Shown here piece after piece: positions 1-13,439 of a stretch of DNA of 64,000 bases. The notes beneath the pieces are model-generated. The model was not told the origin of the DNA. It did not search any database and saw nothing but the letters and a program-made list of their open reading frames with translations. Source of the DNA: Plasmodium malariae (lineage: Eukaryota; Apicomplexa; Aconoidasida; Haemosporida; Plasmodiidae). Made by a program: the position numbers and the translations under genes. Positions within the stretch are counted from its first letter, which is position 1, and each line of letters starts with the position of its first letter. Location of the stretch: assembly GCF_900090045.1 (NCBI RefSeq), contig NC_041781.1, forward strand, positions 1,188,501 through 1,252,500, written 5' to 3'.

Positions 1-1954
1 TCAAACTAGGGGGTCATTTTGGTAATATGCACTACTACAGCTCCTTTCGAAAAATGAACAAAATTTTTAAAAAGGTAAAAATTCAAAAGTGTACTCTTGA
101 TGATGACAAACATGTGTAAAAATAAGAGTTATTGCTTAAGAAAATTATGTACATAATGATATGCATATATACATATATGTGTATATGTTATTCGCGCACT
201 TGTAATTATGATCATATTAGTGAATAAGTATAATTTTATATATCACGTCATGCATACCTTCCATCCTTTTTTTTTTTTTTTTTTTAAATGAAAAGTTTAT
301 TATATTATGGTTAAAAGAGAAAGAAGGAATAGCCAAAAAAAAAAAAAAAAAAAAACATAAAATAAAATAAATTATTTCGTAAGTTTATTTTTTAAAAGCT
401 TTAGTAACATTTAATAGAATAGTATTAAGCATATACGTGTTTTGTTTTTGCTGAGTTTCTACCTCCTTTCATTTCATTTCATTTCATTTCTTTTCGTTTC
501 TTTTCGTTTCTTTTCGTTTCATTTCATTTTTATTTATATTTTCTTTATATTTTCTTTATATTTTATTTTTTTTTATTTTTTTGAAAACTATATGACACGT
601 TCACTTATTATTATACGCATCATATGTAATAAAAAATATGAACTGATCATGCAGTATTAAAATGGGAATTAAATTTAAAAAATAAAAAAAAATAAAAAAA
701 ATAAAAAAAATACTTGAACATACATAATTATGATGTATATACAAGCACGAAATTATTTATCGCGTAAAGGCATTGTTTGATGGTCTTTTGTAATTTATAA
801 ATATATCGCATATAACATTACGTATATGTGCATAAATATATGTATATTACGCGTATTACGAATATATATATATTATTACGCGTATTACGAATATATATAT
901 ATTATTACGCGTATTACGCATACATATAGTATATTACGCATATTACGAATATATATATATTATTACGCGTATTACGCATACATATAGTATATTACGCATA
1001 TTACTCATATATATACAGTCCATCACTGCACTAGGAGCTCTTCATTGACGTACGTTATAAAGAGTAAGAAAGAAATGCACAAGATTCGAAATTAAAATAA
1101 AATTCCACAAGAGCAAACGAGTGATATCGCTTTACCCCCTTAACAAACAAATGTAATGTATAAAAACAAAAAAAAAAATTCTAAGTAGGATCACTTATAC
1201 TTACAAATGTATGTACCTAAGTACTTGCGTACAAACGTATTAAAAGTAAGTATACATATTTATAATTATTATTGTATAACGCACATGCAGTATTGCTATT
1301 CCAAGTACTATTTTTTACGAGTTTCTTTATAATTTACAGAAAAAAAAAAAAAAATAAATAAAATAAAAATAAATAATTCCAGTAAAAAATTGATTTATTA
1401 AATTACCAAAAAAATATCTACGTAAAAATTATGAAACGAACAATTATTTAATTTATATAGAAGGAAAATTATATCCACGTAATTTGAGAAAAATTTATCT
1501 TTTTCTCGTATAAACGCACAAAAATAAAAATTAAAAAAAATTAAAAAAAGAGCATAAATGTGAAATATTTACGACTATACGTACATATGTACATAATATG
1601 CGCATTACAGGAAGGCGTTAAAACACATGTGCCTGTTTTTGCTTTTCCCATATTTTGTACTACGTATATGTTGAGCTCTTTAAAAAATTTTAAAGTTTTA
1701 TGAAACACTTGCGTAAAGCTGTTTACGAATTATAAAATTATACCATAAATAAGCCCTAACATATTTACATATATATCATATATATATATATATATATATA
1801 TGTACATACATACATACGTACGTACGTGTATACTCTCATACGCCCATACGATCATACGTCCATACACCCATACGAATAAACGCATATCCCCGCGTACCAA
1901 CATCCGCGCGTGCGAAAAAAAGGAGGAAAGGTATATATCCGATAGTAGCGTACA
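1..1954. other. Intergenic flank upstream of the ubiquitin-like gene
   Basis: No gene can be supported here. The stretch holds poly(dT) and poly(dA) runs near 268 and 337, a pyrimidine-rich TTTCATTTC/TTTTCGTTTC run at about 470-520, a 29-bp repeat at about 846-1010, and a (TA)n run near 1780-1800. The 72-codon open frame at 442-660 is translated pyrimidine repeat, rich in Phe and Ser, and is not convincing. An upstream + strand gene could end in the first bases (a TAG lies at 7-9), but too little is visible to call it. The last few hundred bases are probably promoter and 5' UTR of the gene starting at 1955. Confidence 0.6.
846..1010. repeat. 29-bp tandem repeat, ATTACGCG/ATTACGAATATA type
   Basis: Copies of a unit beginning ATTACGCGTATTACG start at 846, 875 and 904, then continue as variants (ATTACGCATACATATAGTAT) to about 1010. 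It lies about 950 bp before the next coding start. No function can be read from it. Confidence 0.8.
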
Positions 1955-4900
1955 ATGGAAGAGGATAGCATAAGGATAAAAGTGAAAAGCATAGACAACG
2001 AGGAGTATGAGCTAACGGTGAAAACAAGTATGAACACAGAAGAGATAAAGAGTATAATAGCTGAGAAAAAAAAAGTAAATAAAAATGATATAAGACTAAT
2101 ATATCAAGGGCAGTGTTTATCTAATGAGAAAACTATTGCAGATTATAATGTACAAAATGATCATATAATTCATTTAGTAGTTAGGAAAAAGGAAAATGTT
2201 AATACTAATAATGATGATAATCAAAATGACAGAACGAGTACTACCACATTTAGAAATAATGATAGTAACATTATAAGCGATCCAGTACATATTAATTTTA
2301 CGTCAGCTATGAGTTACAACAACAGTAGTAATGCGAATAATAGTAATAATAATAATTCCAATGCTACTAATAACAATAGTAATAGTAATGGTAACGTTTT
2401 TACAAACCATAGTACAAACCCTCTTCCTAATTCCAACGGAGCAACCCCTCTTTATTTTACGCATATGAGAGTAACCAGAAATGATAATATAGAAAATGAT
2501 TTAATGGGTCAGACAAATATATGTTCACTACTTAATGATATAATGAGTCAAGTTAATATTAATCCTAATTTTATTTATGGAGCTGCTACAGCGGCAGCTA
2601 CTGCGGCTGCAAATGTTGCAGCTTCGAATACATCACCCAGTGGAACGACTAATGGGATGGCTGGTGGAACAACTAGTACCTCTACCAATGCTGGAACTAA
2701 TGCATCAACCAATGCGTCAACGAACGCTGCTACCAATGCATGTACTTATATAGGAGAAGGAGAAAATATTTTTGCAGCCGCCATGCGAACAAATGGAATG
2801 AATGTGAATGTAAGCGATTTTGTAAACATCATCAACAATAGTAACAAAGGGGGGAAGGATAGTAACAACAGCAATAGTAAAAAAGTTGATCCAAACGAAA
2901 ATAATAAAAACAAAGAAGGAGAAGAAGAAAAAAAAAATTGGGCTCTTATGGAAAAGAGTTACGACAAGAATAATAATAAAGGTACACATGCAAATGAAGA
3001 ACAAAAAAAGGAGAAGGAAAAACGGGAAAAATTGAAAAGACATATTACATCAGATAGACGAAATAATAATTATGATTATAATAAAGAGAGAAGTGATCCA
3101 AATAATAACAGTAACGATAGCAGTAGTAGTGGTAATAGTGACGATGGTAAAAGTAACAATGAAGATGTACAAGGCAAAGAAGTAGAAGAAAACAAGCAAA
3201 CAAAAAAGATAAAGAAAAAGAGAAAAAATGTAATGAATGAAAAAAAAATTCCCAATAATTATAAACATGAAAAGGAAGGAAAATATCATTCGGACTATTC
3301 AAAAAAAAGTGGCACATCAGATAGCGAATCGGTTAGTAGTAATTCTAGGTCATCTACTTCAGGTAATGCACATATAAAGGAAGAAAAAAAGAGATTAGAG
3401 AAGATAAGAAAAAATAGCAAAAAAAGACATCTAAAGAACAAACATAAAAAGGAAAAAATGTACGATTATAATAGCTATACGTCAGATGAGGATGATGAAT
3501 ATACTAGAAAAGGAGGAAGAGTAAGAAGAGACAAAGGAAAAGAAAAAGAAAAGAGAAAAAAGCAAAGTAATATGTTCGATCCAAATTTCCTGTATCATCG
3601 CAATTACATGCATGACAATAACGCAAGAACAAACCGTCAGTGGAATTACCTATATAATGGAAGAAAGGACTTAATCAATTTAGGAGGGGGAGTTGATGCA
3701 GGTGCAGGTGCAAGAGCTTATCCCTTTCCTGTTGACAATGCTCTAAGATCTGGAATGTTTTATAATGACAATAAAAATTTTCTTAATTATAGAGATGATA
3801 TAAGTGATACATATGACTATATGAATGGGGCAAATATTGCAAAGGAGGAATTCATAAAAAATAAAGAAAGAAAAAAAAAAAAAATTTACAGAGAAGAGGA
3901 TTATAACAGTAGTAGTAAAAACACATTTAATCCTGTAGGCAATATGGTTGGTAGCAATATGGCAGATCTTAACAACAGTACGAATACTTGTAATGTTAGC
4001 ACTGTGAATAACATTAACAGCGCTAACAATGTCAACAGTGTTGTTAACAACAATGTAAGTAATATGAACAGTGTTAATAATAATGTAGTAAATACTGTTA
4101 ACAATGCGTGTAGAAATGTAAACATAAACAAGAGCATGATTGACATGCCCCACTTACTGAAAAATTCTAATGAATGTTTTTCAAATGGATTAATAGATGA
4201 AAATACAAATTTACCAAAAAGTAATTATGCAAATATAGTTCCTTTCAATGAAGTAGAAAGAAATAATCAAATAATTAGAAATGATTCTTTTAGAACAAAT
4301 TCTAGGATAATACTAAATGAAGATGCAGATGGTTTATTATCTGACAATAATTCTGTTTCAGGAAATATGAGATCTATTCAAATGTCAAGTGATAGAAGAA
4401 ATAGTGCTTTAAGAAGAAGTGACCTGAAATGTTTAAATGATATGAACGATTCAGAATATAAAAATGTGGAAATGAATATACCATGGAGAGTAATAGAACA
4501 ATTATTAGTTCTGTTAGAAGAAGAAACGGGGTATAGAAGACCTGATTTGTCGTCGTATATTAATTCTTATTATAACTCTAATTCGATTTATGTATTTTTT
4601 TATCTTTTTGTTCACATAAATAATATTATTAACAGCATTATTATTCAGTTTAACCATGCGAATTTTTTAAATAATGATATAACTATGTCATCCTTTTCAC
4701 GAATAAGCATTATACTCTCCCTAGCATCGGTAATTTTTTCTAGACTGTCTAATTTCTTTTTTGTTTTTTATGATAACTTTTATTGCAATAATTATGGAAG
4801 GAATTATAGATACACAAATCCAATAGATCATGAATTCTTAAGAGAAATTAGGAATCTATATTTTTCGAATAACAGAAATAATAATAATACTAATAGTAGT

Positions 4901-7516
4901 GGTAGGTTTTATGAGAACAATCTATACAGTAATAACAACTACATACCAATGAATATGAATGCATATAATCAAAATAATTCTACATTTCTAAACAATATTA
5001 ATGACAACTATTACCCTCTCCCATATAATGATATTAGAAATATTTGTAATAGGACAAACTTGCAGCAAGAATTTGAAGATTATTATAAAAATTATTTAAA
5101 TTCAGTTAAAGATAATAGCAGAAATATGCTTTTACGTAAAGAATACACACATTATAGGGAGTATCCATATAGAAACCAAGTTTCTTCACCAAAAGAAGAC
5201 TACTTGAACCATAACAAAATGAGCAAAGTAAACAAATTAAACAAAAATAGTAGTAAAAATAATAATATTAATAGTAACCATAGTAATAGTAATCATTTCT
5301 TTAATGAAAAAATGTACAATAAAATAAATAAAAACTCCAAATGGAATAATAATAACCCTTTTTCTCTTTTTCCCGGGCAGAACAACAAACCACTACTGTA
5401 TGCTAGTAAGAAAAAAAGAACTGATGAAAAGGAAATCAAAAAAAAGATGAAGAAGTATTATAAGGCATTTGGTGCAAAAGGCCTATGTAGAGATGGAAAT
5501 TCCTTCAACAGTAAAAGTGATAGTGGTAGTGACAACAGTAGTAGTAACAGTGGAAGTAGAAGTAGAAGTAATAGTAGTAGTATTAGTATTAGAAAAATTA
5601 AACGAAACAGTAATAATGTTCCAAATGGCTTAGGTTATAATGCAGGAAATTTAAGGCATAAAGAAAAATGGATGAACGATATTTTTAAAAACATTCTAAA
5701 AAATAATAAAAATGGGGGAAAAATAAATGAAAAAACTTTGAAGAACGACGAGAAATGTTTAAAAAATGTAGAAAAAGACGATGATAAAAAAAAATTATCA
5801 AATAATTTATTAAATGACAAATTTATATGTTATGATAGCAACATAGATGATATATATGATTTATCAGAAGATGGAAATGAAAAGGATAATATGACTTTAA
5901 AAAAAGGACAAAATGAGGGAGAACAAGAAGGAAAAAATACGTATAAAGGAAAAATTTGGAATACGCATGAAAAGGAAAAAAAAAATAATAATATATCACA
6001 AGAAGAAAATGCGGTGGATACACCTGTGGAATGTAATGAAATAAGAAATCATAGTAGTAATCAAAATGATAATGCACTGGTTAGTGATGACAGAACTGCA
6101 AATAATCCACCCTTGCCAAATATTAACCTTGCAAATATTTTTAACAATGTTCAAAATCAAATGGTGAATAGCAACATGCAGGATGCAACCCCGCGCGATA
6201 AAGTAATATATCGGATTTTTTTTTTTTTTCTATTCATATTAGTATAGTATGTTCGTTTGTGTTTTTTTTTTTTTTTTTTTTTTTTTTTCTATTCATATTA
6301 GTATAGTATGTTCGTTTGTGTTTTTTTTTTTTTTTTTTTTTTTTTTCTATTCATATTAGTATAGTATGTTCGTTTGTGTTTTTTTTTTTTTTTTTTTTTT
6401 TTCTATTCATATTAGTATAGTATGTTCGTTTGTGTTTTTTTTTTTTTTTTTTTTATATTCGCATTTGTATTGTTAGTTCTTGCATGTTCATTTTTTTTTT
6501 TTTTTTCCCCAACAGTTTGAAGGTATGCCTGATGAGGTGAAAGAAAGATATAAAAGATGGGTGGAAAACACGCAAATATTTTCAGGACAAGTAATTAATT
6601 GCTACATTTTGTCCTTTTATAGTTTTATATTTTTATTCTTATACATTTTTATCGTTTTATCCGTTTTTCATTTTATATTTTTAGTTTATTTTATCATTAG
6701 CAAATGTGGGAACAGTTCATATGCAAACATTCTTTTTTATTTTCCATTTTTGCAGATGATAAAAATTTGCCGAAATAGAAGACCATTAAGCAATGCATAC
6801 ATTGGAGATAATTCATCAAAAGATAATGTATCTTACAGCAACTTCTTACCATTCCTGTAAGCACATAGCAAAATGTGTAATTTGTGTATTATTTTGTTTT
6901 ACTAATGATATAATGATTTATGTACATGCTGCAGATATTTATTGCCTGTTCAGGAAGCATATAAATATTTTTCTTTTTTTTTTTCCCAATTTATAGGTGG
7001 AAAAAAAACATGAGCACAATAAACGTCAATTTTAATCTAGAAATAAGCGATGTAAATATAAAAATTACTTAATTTTTTGTTATTGTTTTACATTTGAATT
7101 TTTTTTTTTTTTTTTTTTCCTTTGATCTTGCGCAAATTAGAATATTCATATTTATTTTATTGTTGTGTACCTTTTCTTTTCGAATAGGAATTACTGAACG
7201 CCTTTGATTTACACGTATTGGAATTTGTAAAGAAGTCAATTAAAAACAATGAAGATTACAAATCCGAGAAGTTTAAATATCCAAGTAAAAAAAAAAAAAA
7301 GGAGAAAAAAAAATGTATACTTGTACGTGATGGTCATTTTGGTTTTTAAATGTAAGCACTTATTATGCTGTTGAGGAGTGTTTAAATTAGGCTTATGTTT
7401 TTCGTTCACTCGTTCGTTCGTGCATTCATTTATTTGTACATTTATTTGTTTTTTCATTTTCAGATCTTTCTCTTTGTGAGGAACTTTTTGAAGAAGTGGA
7501 AAAAAAAGATAAGTAG
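1955..7516 (+). CDS. Ubiquitin-like domain protein, probable BAG6/Scythe homologue
   Basis: Six exons join in frame to about 1,542 residues: 1955-6202, 6516-6590, 6756-6856, 6997-7051, 7188-7284 and 7464-7516. All introns are GT-AG. Residues 1 to about 78 form a ubiquitin-like domain with a mature-type tail and no terminal Gly-Gly, so it should not be conjugated. A poly-Ala patch follows at about 208-222. Next comes a Lys/Asn/Ser-rich disordered body, then a structured, partly hydrophobic block at about 840-950 (starts WRVIEQLLVLLEEETGYRRP). The small 3' exons encode RRPLSNAYIG and an acidic helical tail ending EELFEEVEKKDK. The pattern 'basic-PLS-x-AY', then a helix, then a 'Y-x-S-x-x-F-x-x-P' segment resembles the C-terminus of BAG6, a chaperone for mislocalised and tail-anchored proteins. 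The ubiquitin-like domain is certain from sequence; BAG6 identity is inference. The start is the first ATG before the domain. Confidence 0.85.
6203..6515 (+). repeat. Intron 1 with a poly(T)-spaced tandem repeat
   Basis: This intron of the ubiquitin-like gene holds four near-perfect copies of a motif beginning CTATTCATATTAGTATAG, starting at about 6230, 6289, 6347 and 6403. Each is followed by a long poly(T) run. The spacing falls from 59 to 58 to 56 bp because the T-runs shorten step by step. The intron ends in a T-rich acceptor before the exon at 6516. Confidence 0.85.
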
Positions 7517-9997
7517 TTCCTTATTACAAAGAACAAAATTAATTTTTTTTACCATTACTATTTCATGAAATAATAATATACGGTTAATCAATAATGCACA
7601 CATTTAGAGTTTTTTTCATTTTATATTGATGATTACCCTAATTTTTCAGAAATACTTTTTTCGTTTTAAACAAGTATGCATATTGTTTTCATATTGTATA
7701 CATATTGTGTACATATTGTGTACATATTGTGTACATACATATAATTTCACCATGTTACGAATATAAAACAGTATTAAATAAAAATTAGTAAACTTTAGGT
7801 AAATTATTATAATGTAATAACTGTACTTTTTAATTAAATGTTAAAAAGGATACATATGTTTTGCATACCCTTGCATGCAAGTATATATACATGTACAGAC
7901 GTTAACATATACATATTCCATACACATACGCCTATATATATATATATATATAGAACTTTAGCATAATTTTTTCCCCATAAAATAAATTTGAACCACACAT
8001 ATAACAGCATAATAACAAGGTGAGCTTTTATAATGTAAGACACTTGTTCTCTTCCTCATTTGATTTGTATGATAAAAACATCATGCAGAAAAACATTAAT
8101 GCACTTACGCCAAAGACTCAAAACATGTTTATATATATGCATATGTGCATATATAACTAATCGTACACTATATATATAAATGATCCCTTTTTACGTTAAG
8201 AATCAATCGGATCACTTAAAAAGATGCTGAATATGATAACATCTCACATCATACGTAACAAACAAATTTGAAAAATGTATTATCATATGTTTATATATAT
8301 ATATATATATATTAAATGTGTATGTTTTTCATTTTTCAATACTTACAAAAAAAAGTTATCCACTGAAAATAATTTTTATTTTTTTATATAGCAGTAGCAA
8401 CTGAAAAAAAAAGAGAAATAAATTAGATATTCGCCATTGAAATGTACTTATAAATTTTTTTTTTTTTTTCTTTAACACTTTATTGTAAAAACTATTCCGT
8501 ATGGATATATATATATATATAATATAAAACAATGAATAAAAAATTATACAAAAATATAAATACATCTATATTTTTTTTTAAAAAAAAAAAGGGAAATGTT
8601 TTCGTTTATTTTTAAAAATAAATTTGTTATATTTTATATATATTTTTTATATATTCTACTATATATATTTTTTTAAAATACGGAAAAAAATAAATGAAAA
8701 AAAAAGGTTCAGTTGTACGTATAGATATAAATATACATATACCTGACCTTTATAATACTACAAGGATTTTTTCTGATGTACTTATATTTATAATTATAAT
8801 TATATATATATATATATATATGTATAGTACGAAGAAAATATACGTAAAACAAAAAAAAATAAAAATAAAAATAAAAATAACATTCACATTGCATATGTTA
8901 TGAAAGAAAAAACACAAAATGTTGATATTTTAAAACGCTTTAAATTCTGTCATATATAAATATAAATATATAAATTATATATATATATATATATATAATA
9001 TTTATTTTTCAAGGAAATAACGAAAAAATAATGACGTGAAATTCCCATTTCAAATAAAATTTAAGAAAAATAGTTTTAAATTTAAATAACTGCAACAATC
9101 TTACACTTTATTCGCTTATAAAATTATTTTATAATCCTACACGAATATAAATTTTAATTTTTTTTTATTATGGAATTTTATGAAAAAGAAAAGTTAAGAT
9201 TTCATATTATTAAAATTGAAAACGTTCAACAAATTATTTTTTTATATAATTCTAAGATACGTTAATTTGGTACGTATATAAAATGTATATGTAGTTACGT
9301 GTATATATATATATATATATTTACGTATATATTCTTGTTTAATTGCATACTTGTATACACGTATACATACACTTTGTTATTCATTAAAAAAAAATGAAAG
9401 TAGCAATTTGAAAAGAAACATTTGAAATACAAAAGTATATATGCATTTATGTATATTTTTTCTCGTTAAAAGGAAGAAGTTATTGCATTCGTACCACGTA
9501 TCATATAAAACATTATAATATTTTATTATAAACATATTTATGAACAATAATTTGTTTGTACACAAATTTATTATATGTATTAAAATTTAATTTAAATTAA
9601 TTTAATTTATTTTTATTTCTTTTTTTTTATTAAAAGTACAATTCACTATTTATTTAATGAGCGATAATCGGAATTTTTTTTAATTTTCAACCAGAAAAGT
9701 CCATTCGAGAAACTTGTGAAAATAACGTGTTTACATAATATAAGGGTACATACTGAAAATATATGCGTACCTGGAAATATTCGGAGGGGCTTATGTACAT
9801 AATACATACTTACATACGAAAAAAGTACATACGTGCATATATATATTTATACGTGTTCATATACGCATATATACCTACTTGCCAATTTTTTTTGTCCAAA
9901 AACGCGTTGACAAGATTTTCCTGCGCGAGCAGAGCAAAAGAAAAATTTGTTAACCATATACGAACACACACACAAACATTAACATACACTGTACAAG
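7517..9997. other. Intergenic region upstream of SAMS
   Basis: About 2.5 kb with no supportable gene. It contains repeated TGTGTACATAT steps near 7705-7735, (TA)n runs near 7935, 8295, 8510, 8800 and 8980, and poly(T) runs near 8455. Short open frames here are low-complexity. The last few hundred bases should carry the SAMS promoter and leader. Confidence 0.6.
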
Positions 9998-11206
9998 ATG
10001 AGTCAACTAAAAGTTAAGAGAGGAAATTTTTTGTTTACGTCAGAATCAGTTAATGAAGGCCATCCAGACAAAATTTGTGATCAGATATCGGATGCAATAT
10101 TGGATGCTTGTTTGAGGGAAGATCCAGAAAGCAAAGTTGCTTGTGAAGTATGTGCAAAGAAAAATTTTATTTTTATATTTGGTGAAATAACCACAAAGGC
10201 AAAAGTAGACTATGATAAAGTTACAAGAGATGTTTTGAAGCATATTGGTTATGATGATGAAGAAAAAGGTTTAAATTATAAGACTGCTGATATAAAAATA
10301 TTTGTTGATGAACAGTCCCCTGATATTGCACAATGTGTGCATGAAAATAAGAAACCGGAACTAATTGGTGCAGGTGATCAGGGAATTATGTTTGGATATG
10401 CAACTGATGAAACAGAAAATTATATGCCTTTAACACATCATTATGCTACATTATTAGGTAAAAGATTAACAGAAGTTCGAAAATTAGGAATATTACCTTA
10501 TTTACGTCCAGATGGAAAAACTCAAATAACTATTGAATATAAAAATAAAGCTAGCTGTGGTGGTCATATGGAACCTTTACGTGTTCATACAGTTTTAATA
10601 TCTACACAACACGCAGAGAATGTAAAATATGAACAGCTCAAGTCCGATTTGATGGAAAATGTAGTTAAATATGTAATACCAGAAAAATTGTTGGATGATG
10701 ATACATTATATTATTTGAACCCCTCAGGAAAATTTGTTCTTGGTGGACCAGCAGCAGACGCTGGATTAACAGGAAGAAAAATTATATGTGATACGTATGG
10801 TGGTTGGGGTGCTCATGGTGGTGGTGCATTTTCAGGTAAAGATCCATCCAAAGTTGATCGTTCAGCTGCTTATTATTTACGTTATATTGCAAAATCGTTA
10901 GTTGCAAACAAATTTTGTAGGAGAGTCTTAGTGCAAGCATCTTATTCTATTGGGATTGCTAACCCCATATCACTAAACGTTAATTCGTATGGTACTGTAA
11001 GTACTGGATATACTGATTATGATTTGGAGCAAATAATTTTAAGAAATTTTGATCTGAGACCGGGATTTATTATTGAAGAGTTAAAATTAAAGGAGCCTAT
11101 TTTCTCAAAAACGTCAGCTTATGGCCATTTTGGAAGGGATGACTGCTCCTTTAGGTGGGAAAAAATTAAAGACCTAACCCACGAAAAAAATGTTTTAAAG
11201 AATTAA
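9998..11206 (+). CDS. SAMS: S-adenosylmethionine synthetase (methionine adenosyltransferase)
   Basis: A single-exon gene of 402 residues, the usual length for the family. The enzyme makes S-adenosylmethionine from methionine and ATP in the cytosol and supplies methylation and polyamine synthesis. Signature motifs are intact: the N-terminal ATP/methionine motif [17 protein letters not shown] (from residue 20), the hexapeptide GAGDQG at 124-129 followed by IMFGYATDE, the glycine-rich loop [19 protein letters not shown] near 275-293, and the C-terminal [12 protein letters not shown]. The ATG at 9998 places GHPDK at the expected distance. An 84-codon open frame just upstream (9763-10017) overlaps the start in another frame and looks like leader sequence. 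Confidence 0.98.
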   Translation: MSQLKVKRGNFLFTSESVNEGHPDKICDQISDAILDACLREDPESKVACEVCAKKNFIFIFGEITTKAKVDYDKVTRDVLKHIGYDDEEKGLNYKTADIKIFVDEQSPDIAQCVHENKKPELIGAGDQGIMFGYATDETENYMPLTHHYATLLGKRLTEVRKLGILPYLRPDGKTQITIEYKNKASCGGHMEPLRVHTVLISTQHAENVKYEQLKSDLMENVVKYVIPEKLLDDDTLYYLNPSGKFVLGGPAADAGLTGRKIICDTYGGWGAHGGGAFSGKDPSKVDRSAAYYLRYIAKSLVANKFCRRVLVQASYSIGIANPISLNVNSYGTVSTGYTDYDLEQIILRNFDLRPGFIIEELKLKEPIFSKTSAYGHFGRDDCSFRWEKIKDLTHEKNVLKN

Positions 11207-11826
11207 GGAGAAAGGGAAAATAAACAAATAAATAGAGAATTATGTAAATATAAAATAAATCTAGAAATTAAGAAATTAAGAAATTAAGAAAGAAAGAAAG
11301 AAAGAAAGAAAGAAGGGAAGAAGGAAAGAGAAGCAAAAATGAGAAGTATAAGCTGCCGAGCATGTTATTTCCACAAAATGTAAAAAAAAAAAATATAATA
11401 ATGTAAAAAAAAAAAAAAAAAAGAAAACTTAAGTTTGTACCTCTCGAAGAGAAATAATTTGTTAATATACTCATATCAGAAAATAAAAAAAAATAAACAA
11501 ATAAAATATTAAAAATATGAAATATTAATTCAAGTGTTAAGTGATATGGGTTTTCCTTTTCCTTTTTTTTTTTTTCTTTTGTCTTTTTATAATTATAATA
11601 ATTTTTAATTAATACGAGATGGAAAAATTATTATAATTATAATTATTATAATTGTGAATATCTGAATTGTGTCAGTATTCAGAAAAATGCAAAACTAGGC
11701 AAGCACAGTTGTATATATTGTAAATTTATACTTATATGTACATCTATGAATATATGTATGCATGTATGTATGTGGATGTATTTATGTATGCGTGCATGAA
11801 TAAAAAAAAAAAAATAATAATAATAA

Positions 11827-11864
<38 letters not shown>

Positions 11865-12726
11865 TAGTCACGTTAGTTACACCCCCCCTGTTTCATTTTA
11901 CCACTCTGTTCTCACTCTTAACGTTATAATTAATATGTAAAAATTAAGTATTAAATAAAAAGTGAAAAAATGCTTCTTTTTTTTTTTTTTTTTTTATTTT
12001 TATTATATTTTTTTTCCTTATTATGTTTTAGTTATCCTTGAATGACGTGATAGCAAGATCATTAATCATTAATTAAATTAGTAACTCTATGTCATTGTTT
12101 ATTTAATACTATTCTTTTTTTAGGAAGCTCATTTCTTGGACAGTATATATACGTGTATACTTAAATGTATATATATATATATGTATTTGTATGTATATAC
12201 ATGTGCACACAAATGAGCATACAAATGAACACCCAATTGTATACGTACTTTCAACGTATGACTAATATAAAGCGAAATTTGGCTGTATTAAAGTGACTTT
12301 TTTTTTTTTTTTTTTTATATGTACAATTTTTTTTTAACAATGCATAATTGCATAACATGTACTATTTTGTGTATATACAGTGCTGCTACTTTTTTTTTTT
12401 TTTTTTTCAAATAAACATTTAGTATTTCAAAAAAAGTTTAAGACAAATATTAGTTTTATATAATATCAGTACATTATGTAAACAAACACATTTACAGTAG
12501 TAAAACAAAAAATATATTGAAGCTAATGGTTTGTTATTTAAGTAGTGTTGTTCTTCCACTCTATGATTATGCATATTTCTCCTCACTATCTCTCTCTCTA
12601 TTGCAGTCTATGTATGTGCCTTTTTTTTTTTTTTTTTTTTTTTTTTATGATTTGTCTGTAGATATACCTCAATATATTTTCCGCCTTTTTCATTATATTT
12701 TTTAACAAATCAAAAATACTATAAGA
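11207..12726. other. Intergenic region between SAMS and the secreted-protein gene
   Basis: About 1.5 kb. A GAAA repeat lies in the SAMS 3' flank (about 11285-11315), with an inverted ATTATAATTATAATT segment near 11590-11655, (TA)n near 11830-11855 and several poly(T) runs (11975, 12300, 12390, 12622). No coding exon can be supported. Confidence 0.6.
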
Positions 12727-13398
12727 ATGGTTAAAAAAATTTTAGCAGTTGTATTGTGTTTCCTACATTTTAACCACTGCGAAATATTAAAGGGAGTTTA
12801 TGAACCTTCTTTTAACAGATTTTTGCAAAGCAAAATTAACGTCCTCACGTGGTTGACTAATGTGTAAAAATAAAATAAATGAAAAACCTTTTTTTTTTTT
12901 TTAATTTCTCAAAATTTTATGTCATTTAAGAGCAACTCTTCATATTTTGAAATAAAGTACATCTCGTCTTATTTTTCAACTTACATAACCACGAACACTT
13001 ACATTTTATATATCTATAAAACATAAAAAAGCACAAATATGGTAAAAAGCGTCGTACTATCACTCTGTTTATATATACTGAAAGCAATATTGCAATAATT
13101 TGAAAAAATGGGGAAAAAAAAGAAAAGAAATGATTGAGCCATCCATTTTATTATTTTTTATTTTTCTTATAGGCTATATCCATCTGAAAGTCCCAAATAT
13201 TTCAAAAAGCACTTGGACTACAGTAAATAAATGCAAAAGCGTTAAAAAGGGCTCACCCACACTCACGCAAACATACAAATATGTATGTACAGTTATAAAT
13301 GTAAATGGGCATATACATGAGTGTAGACTGTTCTTTATCCTTCGTTCAACTCGATGTTACAATTTTCATACTTCTATTTGCATAACTGTATGTGCATT

Positions 13399-13439
<41 letters not shown>

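Noticed and set aside
442..660. 72-codon + strand ORF
   Set aside because: Translation of a pyrimidine-rich repeat (Phe/Ser/Leu); no codon structure, no homology, no splice partners.
9763..10017. 84-codon ORF overlapping the SAMS start
   Set aside because: Tyr/His/Ile-rich translation of TATA/TACATA microsatellite in the SAMS leader; out of frame with SAMS.
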